IMG/VR virus record: IMGVR_UViG_3300032296_000148
Location: 1 to 41,731 of that record
From: a virus
Length of the DNA: 41,731 bases
Reading direction: 5' to 3' (one strand)
Positions 6,598 through 15,600 of this stretch are shown in pieces. The first letter of the stretch is position 1. Each line of letters starts with the position of its first letter. Both the position numbers and the translations under genes were made by a program. The notes under the pieces are model-generated. The model searched no databases, was not told where the DNA came from, and saw only the letters and a list, made by a program, of their open reading frames with translations.

Positions 6598-9510
6598 TTG
6601 CATCCGCTCGATTTTCTAGCGGCTGTGTTGCCGTCTGCGGGTGATTACTACTGCGTAGCGGAACTTAGCTCAATAAAAAAAGATCATTTCTTCACCAAGG
6701 ATTTAAATGACATACCACCGAAGGTTGCTGAGTACGCCGCTGCTGACTACGACATTTACTTTGCACTAGCGTCTTTTGAGAAAGCGAACGCACGTACGGC
6801 TGCAAACGCGGTCAATGTGCGCTCATTCTTTGTAGACCTCGATTGTGCAAAGGCAAGTGAGAAAACGTATGCCACAAAGAAGGAGGGGCTGGCTGCGTTT
6901 ATTGCGTTTCTGGAGAAGACCGGACTCGACGAGCTTGGCACACCGTTCATCGTTGACTCGGGTGGTGGCTACCATGTGTACTGGCCGCTGACAGAAGATG
7001 CGCCGATCTCTAAGTGGAAACCTGTTGCTGAGAACTTCAAGCGCCTGTGCAAACAGGAAGGGCTGAAGATCGACATGAACGTGACGGCTGACGCCGCGCG
7101 GGTCTTGCGCATACCGGGTACGCTTAATCACAAACGTGAGCCATACAAGACCGTCACTATCAAGGCGGTGGCAGACCCCATCGAGTTCGACTTTGATGCG
7201 TTTGCCAATCTCGTGCGCAGCCAACTCAATGTGCTGCCGGTTGAGACCACGAATGTGTTTGACCTGCCGGGGGTGCGGCCTACCAAGCCGTCATCCAACA
7301 TTGACCCGTCTGCGTTCAAGAACAGCGTCACGTACTTCAAGAAAATCATCGACAAGACCAAGGCCGGTACAGGCTGCGGACAGATCGCACACTACATAGA
7401 GAACGCGGCTGACGATGGCATGGAGCCGATGTGGCGTGCCGTACTATCAATCAGCTACAAGTGTGAGGATGGCGAGAAATGGAACAAGCGCCTGTCAGCA
7501 CTCCACCCATACACCGAAGAGCGCATGCAGCAGAAGCTGCGTGAAATTAAAGGACCATACCCCTGTACAAAATTCGATAGCGAGAACCCCGGTATCTGCA
7601 CCGGGTGCCCACACTGGGGCAAGATCACCAACCCGCTGGCGCTCGGCAGAGATGTCGCTGTCAGCTACGAAGAGAAACAAATTGAAGTGTCGGTCACGTC
7701 CCACGAAGGCGACGTGCTAGAAGAAGCCACACCGATAAGCTACACCCGACCCATACCACCACGCGGCTACGCATACGGCGAGAAGGGCGGCATCTTCAGG
7801 GAGGTGGAGGACGAAGACGCTGACGGCAAGAAGTCCAAGCGCAGGGTAGAGATTCTTCGCTACGACTTGTTTGTGGTTGATGTCATGAACGCCAACGGCG
7901 AGCACAGCGTGCACATGGTGGCTATGCGCCCCGAGGGGGCAGTGGATGTCATCCTGCCGCAGAAGGCCACCGTCAGTAAGGACGAGACCGTCAAGTGTCT
8001 GGCCTCGCAGAACATCCTTGCGTCATTCGGTTCGGGCAACGACAAGAACTTGTTCGAGTACGTCCGCGCAGCGGTGGAGGCGTTCAGTAGCAGCCGCAAG
8101 GCGACCAAGATACCGGCAAGCTATGGCTGGCAACCGGACGGTTCTTTTGTTCACAACAACACCATCTACTTCCCAACCAGTGTCACTTCTTCTCCCCGCT
8201 CCATGCCTATGCCGGGGCTTGAGAACTTGTACAACGCTACGCGACCACAGGGCGACATTGAGCACTGGCGTGCCATGTGGAACTTGATGATTGCCAAGGA
8301 GCACTACGAACTGCTGACCATGGCTTGCGTGGGGTTCGGCTCACCGCTGATGGCCTTCACCGGCCTGCATGGCATGACGTTTCACTTAGGCTCTACCGAG
8401 TCCGGCACCGGCAAGACGTTGGCGCTGCAAATGGCGGCATCTATCTGGGGGCATCCTGACCGGTACCGTGTGGGTAAGGCGACCTCTGACGTTGCCATGC
8501 TGCAACGTGCTGGCTTGCTGAACTCGCTGCCGCTGATCTCTGATGAGATTACTGCCAAGAACCGCAAGGACATGGAGTGGTTCCCGGCGTTCATGTTCGA
8601 CTACAGCGAAGGGCAGGGCAAGGATCGTATGGAGTCCGGTGCCAACAAAGAGCGCCTCAACACAACGCTCTGGAAGGGTTTGTCGCTGATGTCCTCCAAC
8701 ACCCACGTCACCGACTACATGACCGGTGCTCGTAAGCACTCCTCGGAAGGCGAACTGCGGCGTATGCTGGAGTTGACCCCTACGAAGCAGCTAGAGTGGA
8801 CGGCGGACGAAGAGTCCATCATCATGGCCTTCGGCCAGAACTACGGCATGGCAGGGCCGCTATTCGCTCGCTGGCTGGCTCAGAACCGGGAGACTGCCAA
8901 GAACATGGTGGTCAAGGTCAGGCTGCGTCTGAAGGCTATGTTCCACGCCCGTGGTGATGAGCGGTACTGGGTAGCAGGTGCGGCGGCGGTTGTGGCAGGG
9001 GCAATACTTGCCGGTAGTAAATACGCCAACATCATCGACTTGCCTGTAGAAAAGATTATGTTGTGCCTGAAAGCCATGATCGAGAAGGCACGCGGCATCA
9101 TGAAGGCCAGCGTGCGTACGGCTGAAGACATCCTGAACAGCTACATCCGTGAGTACTACGGCAACTTCGTGGTGCTGACCGCAACCCCTGACGGTATTGG
9201 CGCTTCCTTCGGTAACGGTGGGCTGATTGACCAGACTACTATGCGGTCGGATGTCGCGGGGCGGGTGGAGCACAACACGGCTCCGGGGTTCACGGACTTT
9301 TACATTGAGGAGCAGCTATTGAAGGCGTACTGTTCCTCCATGTCGTTTGGCTACGCGGACTTCAAGCGCCAGCTAGAGGCTATGTACCGCACCACCTACA
9401 TGCGCAAAGACATGATGTCCAGAACCAAGGGGCCACCGATGCGGGTGAACGTGATGCGTATCAACCGACCCAATACGGACGATGACCTCGCAACAGAAAT
9501 CGCTGCTTAA
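6598..9510 (+). CDS. primase-helicase fusion (AEP-like primase plus DUF927-like ATPase)
   Basis: This 970-residue protein starts at TTG 6598 with AAGGAGAG at 6586-6593; no ATG is better placed. The N-terminal part (about 1-220) resembles archaeo-eukaryotic/RepB-type primases: F-F-V-D-L-D (D80, D82, metal site), D-S-G-G-G-Y-H-V-Y-W-P and L-R-I-P-G-T-L-N. A cysteine set (C323, C334, C337) may bind zinc. The C-terminal part (about 480-900) is a DUF927-like ring ATPase with Walker A S-G-T-G-K-T (602-607) and Walker B I-S-D-E (D649-E650). The enzyme would unwind the template and lay primers at the phage fork. No DNA polymerase is in the window, so the phage either carries one elsewhere or uses the host's. 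Confidence 0.88.
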   Translation: MHPLDFLAAVLPSAGDYYCVAELSSIKKDHFFTKDLNDIPPKVAEYAAADYDIYFALASFEKANARTAANAVNVRSFFVDLDCAKASEKTYATKKEGLAAFIAFLEKTGLDELGTPFIVDSGGGYHVYWPLTEDAPISKWKPVAENFKRLCKQEGLKIDMNVTADAARVLRIPGTLNHKREPYKTVTIKAVADPIEFDFDAFANLVRSQLNVLPVETTNVFDLPGVRPTKPSSNIDPSAFKNSVTYFKKIIDKTKAGTGCGQIAHYIENAADDGMEPMWRAVLSISYKCEDGEKWNKRLSALHPYTEERMQQKLREIKGPYPCTKFDSENPGICTGCPHWGKITNPLALGRDVAVSYEEKQIEVSVTSHEGDVLEEATPISYTRPIPPRGYAYGEKGGIFREVEDEDADGKKSKRRVEILRYDLFVVDVMNANGEHSVHMVAMRPEGAVDVILPQKATVSKDETVKCLASQNILASFGSGNDKNLFEYVRAAVEAFSSSRKATKIPASYGWQPDGSFVHNNTIYFPTSVTSSPRSMPMPGLENLYNATRPQGDIEHWRAMWNLMIAKEHYELLTMACVGFGSPLMAFTGLHGMTFHLGSTESGTGKTLALQMAASIWGHPDRYRVGKATSDVAMLQRAGLLNSLPLISDEITAKNRKDMEWFPAFMFDYSEGQGKDRMESGANKERLNTTLWKGLSLMSSNTHVTDYMTGARKHSSEGELRRMLELTPTKQLEWTADEESIIMAFGQNYGMAGPLFARWLAQNRETAKNMVVKVRLRLKAMFHARGDERYWVAGAAAVVAGAILAGSKYANIIDLPVEKIMLCLKAMIEKARGIMKASVRTAEDILNSYIREYYGNFVVLTATPDGIGASFGNGGLIDQTTMRSDVAGRVEHNTAPGFTDFYIEEQLLKAYCSSMSFGYADFKRQLEAMYRTTYMRKDMMSRTKGPPMRVNVMRINRPNTDDDLATEIAA

Positions 9511-9697
9511 GGTGAAGTACCCGTGGGAGAAGACACCCCACGGGCATAGCTTTTTTGTACCGAGCCTTGACCCCGTAGCTACGCGCCGTGAGGGTCTGCA
9601 AGAAGGTATCCGTGTGCGAATACTCGGGAAGGCCGTCACTTGTATCTGGAACGGTCAACTCGGGGTTATGTTTACTCGCTCACGGCAGCAACGTTGA
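9482..9697 (+). CDS. small conserved phage protein after the primase gene
   Basis: This 71-residue protein starts at ATG 9482, overlapping the end of the primase-helicase by 29 bases. It reads Y-P-W-E-K-T-P-H-G-H-S-F-F-V-P-S-L-D, then R-R-E-G-L, then G-Q-L-G-V-M-F-T-R. The order PW-(x)-GxxFFVPxL-xx-R-REGL-x-RI is a phage family I have seen directly after or within replication genes. It is a small beta-rich fold, function unknown. The last 26 bases (9672-9697) overlap the end of the large minus-strand gene, so the two transcription units collide here. Confidence 0.7.
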   Translation: MTSQQKSLLKVKYPWEKTPHGHSFFVPSLDPVATRREGLQEGIRVRILGKAVTCIWNGQLGVMFTRSRQQR

Positions 9698-12600
9698 ACG
9701 CCTTGGCAAGTGCGATCTTGGCTTGGCGAATCTCTTTCAGGCGCTCCGTCTTCTCATCCGACGACAGCGCTGATGCCCTGATCTGCTTCTCCAGCGTGGT
9801 CAACTCGCCCACATCCTTCTTGAAGTCCTCGGCAATATCAGCGAACACGATCTCACGGCTGTAGCGTTGAGCCAGCGCCTGTGCTTCTGCGGCACGCCCC
9901 TCGTCCACATACTTGTCGAACGTGTTCTTGATCTGCTCATACCGCTTGGCACGCTCATACATCGAGGTAATCTGCCCCGGCGCATCAGAGGCTTGGAACA
10001 GCGAGCCAATAACCGGCATCTCTGACAGGCGCTTGGACGGCGCTTCTCTATCGGTTGGCAGTATCGCGTTTGCCGCCTGCATGATGGACAGACCCAAACC
10101 GCCTGAGTAGCCTGCGACGAAATGCTCAATCATGATAGGCGACACCGTGCCGCCTGTGGCTTGGCTAAACAGCTTGGCAAGCTCGCTAGTACCCGCACGT
10201 ACGCGCTCGGTTGGCAGCAACTCCTGCTCCTGCGCACTTTCAATGTCACGTCCGGTGAAGAACGACTTGTTGAGCGAGGCTTCAATGATTGGCTTGATGG
10301 CCTGCGGCTGCGTCGATACACCCAACGGAGAAGACATAGCCACCATACCACCCAGCGCCTTCAGTACCTCACGAGCCTCTGCGTCCTTGCGGCCTGCCAG
10401 TATGACGGCCTCCGGCAGCGCCTTAAAGATCAGACCCACTTCAAACGGGATCGGTATCTTCAGCGGGTCTTTCACGCCGGGAATACGCACAAACCAGTTC
10501 TGCAAGCGGGTGCGCATGTCAGCGTTCTCGTATGCCTCATCGTCCTGCATCATGGAGGCGTACATCACGGTCAGCGCACTCATCATGGAGGCGCGGGTGT
10601 AGAACTTCTGCTTTTGTTTGAGCGCTTCTGCGTACGGCAGCTTGCCGGTAAACGCTTCCCATAACACGTTCAAGCCCTGAATCTGTGCGTTCAAGAACGG
10701 CACCATCATGTTGAGCTTGTACAGCGTGCCGGAGGTACCGCGCTTGCTGAAGTTCATGGCTTCGAGCGCGGCGAGTGTAGCCTCCATATCCGACAGACCC
10801 TGCTTGCGGAAGTCGTTGTAGAGCGCCACACGGGATGAAGCATCTGCCTTCATCGCCACCCGATCCAGTTTCGCCAGCGCCTGCTCCCAACCCGGCTTGC
10901 CAGATACAAGCTGGAGCATGATTTTTTCCATGTCTTCTGAGGTGCCAGAAATAATCTGACCACCCAGCACACCGCGCTCCTGCAAAGCTTTCTCGCCTTC
11001 ACTCTTACCCGCCCACATCTTCTGGAGTTCGCCCAAGGCACCGACCACCGGCTTCATATCACCGCCAGTCAGCAAATAGTTTGACGTTGAGTCACGGACA
11101 ATCTGGCGCACAGAGTACGCAGGGTTACGGGTAATCATGGCACGCATAAACCGCGCAGGCACGCTCATCAACTTAACGAACCCGCCCATCTGCGTGACGG
11201 TGCCGTGCAACCCTTGCACTAGCATTTCAGCAGGAACGCCAATCGCGTCGGTATCTACCCTTGCGTGGTATGGCACGCCGTCAATCTTGAAGCGAATGAC
11301 TTCCGGGCTGGCGGGGCCGGGACCTTTGACAATACCTTTAGTCTTGCCGGTCAGTTCATTGACTTTGCCTTGCAGCAGTCCCGCGCTTTGCAACGTGAAC
11401 GCCACTTGCTTGGTTGCCATATTGCGCAGACCCATGTCGGTCAGCAGCGCCGTGTTTTGCAAAGCAGCGGTGAAGAAGTCTTTGGTGTCTTCCTTGCCAC
11501 CCACCAACTCATTCAGATACGGCTGATTCTTGATGTCACCAATAGTTATCGGGGTACGGTCGCCAATCTCAAACAGGACGTTGTCACCCTGTACACGGTA
11601 GAAAGGCACGTAGTCGTTAGTCGATGACAACTGAGCGCCAAGCTCTTTGGAGATAGCGCCTGTCTTGACCAGCCAGTTGATCAAACCCTTGTTGTATTCG
11701 TTGTACTGCTTACGTGCAGCTACAAACTCAGGTATTGCGTCACCGGCTGCGATAGTGGCTTCGATCTCTGCGGTGGTCGGTGGCTTCTCAAAGTTCAGTA
11801 CACGAGCGCCTACACGCTTGGCACGGTAGGCTTTTAGGTAGGCATCAAACGCGTCGCGTACGGCGGCTGAGTTACCCAGACCTTTGACCTTTGCCAGTGT
11901 GTCAGCAACGTCTTTCAGAGAAGCAGTGCCTGCCTCCTTGATGATGTAGTTGCCCTTGTCGTCCTGCTCAATAGTACGTGCGCCGTTGGTAGCGGTTGTG
12001 GCGGTAAACGCCATACGCTGATCGTGCATGCGAGCGTAGTACATCATCTGCATAGCTTCCGCAGAGTTCTTCAGGTACGACGCAACTTCTTTCAGCGGAG
12101 CAAACCGGTCAACCAGCGCGGTACGAGCGCCCAGACCTGTGACGTTGGAGAACACCTTGTTAGTGCTCTCTGCGGGAGCCACGCCTGTCTTGGCATTAAA
12201 TGCAGCAAATGCAGGGTTAGCATCGGCAGCGTACTGCGCAGCACCACGACGGAACACAGTCTCGCCAGACGGATTACGGTATGCGCCTAGTGTGTTGTTG
12301 TAAACGCCTTTGTGGGCTTCACGCAGCAGGTAGAAGATGTCTGATGTCGAGGCCGTGGGCAGTTCAGCAAAACCCATCTTACGCATCGCGGCACGTACAG
12401 CGCCAATCAACGCCTTGATAAAGTCACCTGCTTTTGCCAAGAACCCCTTATCAACCGAGGCTTCCTGTACGTGCGCCAACATCTCACGCAGAGCGCGGGT
12501 TTGGCCTTCACGCAGGATGTTGTTCAGTTCTTCTTTGCTTGCACCACGTTCTTCTGCTTCACTGTACTTACGGGCGGCTGCTTCGGCAGCGTCCATGACA

Positions 12601-15600
12601 TCTTCTTCAACACCGAGTTGCCGTGCAACACCAATGATGCCATCTTTGTTTTTGTCCAGCGCCTTGTACAGCGCGTCCATGCCCTCACGGCCAAGCAGCG
12701 TGTCTGTGCCATAGTGCCCTAGTTCGTGCGCAACGGTCTTCTCCAGATCAAGCAAACTGGTGTGGTGGTTACCAATGACAACTACTGTGCCGTCCGGCAG
12801 CACGCCGCCCTTGACCTTGCTAGTGTTTACATCCAGACCATCACGCGCCATGGCTTTTATAAACTTGCCCGGTGCGTTCAACAGGTCTTTGGCGTAAACA
12901 AACTTGATGCCCTTTGGCAGCTTGGCTTTTACCTTGTCAATAAACGCCTGCGCTTGGTCAGCGTCAACTGCGTTTTCAACAGCTTCGCCAATACGGAAGG
13001 CCGTACCATCTTGATCAATCGGCAGCATGTCAGCGCCGTAGCCCGTATCCTCGCCAAGTTTTTCAAAGTATTTAGCCTCTGCATCGCGCAGGGCTTTCTT
13101 ATACTCGGCGCTCTTGGCACCGTACTTCTGCTTTGCAAGTTCAACTTTAGAGTCTGACTTAGCAAAGCGTGCAGCCGCATCACGGCCCTGCGCGGTGCGC
13201 AGCGGCTTGGTAGCTTTTGGTCGAGGCGCTACATCGGTGACGTTTGCCTGACGCGCCAGCGTGCCAGCTACAGTAGCAAAATCTTCAAGGTTTTCTTTAG
13301 CACCCGCACGCTGTGCTTTGGCTACCGGTTCGTCTGCCTCAACTTCGTCTTCAATTGACAGACGGCGCTCTTTACTAATAGGCACAGACTTCTTCGCTGG
13401 TTTACCCCAACCCACACCTTTAACTGGCTCACGGGTAGCATACGCACCTTCAGTTTTCTTTTGCCTGACAGGCAGCCCTGTTTCTTTTTCAACGATCTGT
13501 ACTTTTTCACCCGTCTTCTTGTTTTCACGTTCAACAGGCACCACGGTGCGTTTGGTTTTTAGCAAGCCTTCGCCTGTGGCAACACGACGCTTGAACTCTT
13601 CAGCCTGTTTGCTGGCCGCTTCTTTGGCGTTAGCAAGTTCTTTCTCAGCTAAGGCGACCTGTGCACGCTGCTTGTTAGCTTCAGCTTGCGCCTGACGACG
13701 TGGGCCACCCACAAGATCAACATTTGCCAACTTGTCCTGAAGCTCTTTGAGCTTGGCTTTTTCTCTAACGATGCGCTCATCCGCCGCCGCCAGTAAGGCT
13801 TCATTTCTCGTGTCTCCTTCAGCAAACTCTTTGTTTGCTTCTCTGCGTTGCTTTTTAACCGCATCAACATTTTTCTCTGCTTCTTTAACTTGACGCTCTA
13901 GCTCCGCAATACGCGAGGCAGACATGTTCTTTTGTTTAGCCGTACGTAGTTCAGACTGTCTGGCAATCAGAGTTTGCTCCGCAGCCACTAACAATTCTTT
14001 ATCAAATTCTGTGTCGTACGAAATTATTCTGCTGGCGCGAAAACGAGCTTCTTCTAGACCTTCTCGTACGGCTTTGATTTCCTGCTCTAACGCACTTGCT
14101 TCCTCAAACAAAGCATCAAACTCCGGTGACATGCGAGCGTCTTCTGGCATGGCTGCTTTTAGTTCGGCCAACCGTGCTTCAAATACCGGTACTTGTTGTT
14201 CAAAGCGTTGAATGATCGGGCCGTAGATAGCCTGACCACGTTGTGCACGAATCTGCGCGGTCAAGTCCCGCATCGTTTCTAAGATGTTTGTTTCTTTACT
14301 ACGAATTTGATCTTTTAGCTTACGCGCTTTGTCTTCTGCTTGCGATGCCTCGTATGGCCCGCGCTTACCTACAGCCGCTTCAGCAGCTTTAGCGTCTGCT
14401 ATTGTTTGCTTTAGCGCCGCAACTTGCTTGGACCCAAGAAACTTCTGAAAGTTTGCTGCGCTGGCACGGACTACACCAAGGTCTTCAGCGCCAAATAATG
14501 CACGTTGCCCACTTTCTATACCCGGTGCCTGCGCTTCGCGCATTGAACGCACTGCACTTGCAAGCCCCGGCAACTCATCTTGTACGCGCTGCCCAAGCAT
14601 TACACGGTTAGCGACATCCTCTGCACGATCTAAAACTTCGCGGGTGGCTGTGCCATTGTCGATGGAATCTTGAACTTGCGTTAGTAGCTGACGGGCATTA
14701 CGCGGGATTGTGCTGCTTGGTATCGCACGCTCAAGCAAACCGCCCACATAATCACGCTGACGGCGTAACTGTCCTTCCAAAGTCTGCGCAGTCTCGCCAC
14801 GTTCTTCAGCAACACGTTGTGCTTCACGATAGTTGCTTTGTGCAGTTAATGGGCCTTCTGTTGGTAGCCCCTGCTTTCGTACTTCAGGACGTGCCGTCAG
14901 TAAACGTGCGCGAATAACATCAAGCTGTCGCGCCAAAGCTTTCTCTGATGCCTGACCGTTTATATACGCATCAAGCGCGACGTTCATTTGTGCTGCTGCC
15001 CGTGTCGCATCTTCAGTATTTATTGGCTGTTGATTTTCGGCTGCACGCTGGTTAGCCACTTGATTTAACAACGAATCAATGTAACGCGGCTTGGCTTCTA
15101 CTGCCTGCTGGCGCAGGATGTCGGAGGTAGCAGACGCAAACTTGCGCATGTCAGGACGAGAACTGTCCAGCGTCATGCCGGTGGCAATCTTGTCCAGATT
15201 CTCTTTCATCTTCACCAACGCATCATCTGCCTGCTCGGCAAAATCGTTAGCCTTTGTTCTGTAGTTCTGCTTCTGTAAGCCGGGTTCGACAGTCACGCCC
15301 GGCGCACGTTGTTTAGCTTCACGAGATATTGTGCCTGCAAGATCGCCAGCTAACTGTTCTGTACGTTGTTCGCTCGCTTGTTTTTCAAAATCACGTTGTT
15401 GTGATTCAATTTGATTAAACAGACGGCCCGCTTCTTCCATTTCGCGCTGACCACGAACATCCGCGCCCATACGTTGCAGAGCTTCTTTTTCAGCCGCAAG
15501 CGTTTCTTTGGGTAAATTTCTAAGCTGCCCACGCAACGCTGAAAGTATGGTACGGCTTTCTTTGGCAGAGAAACCGGGGATAGGTAGCTCGTTATCCACC

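Noticed and set aside
10122-10664. 180-codon open frame on the plus strand opposite the giant polyvalent gene
   Set aside because: Composition is Arg/His/Leu-rich as expected from antisense reading; no binding site and no motif. The minus-strand gene is clearly real.
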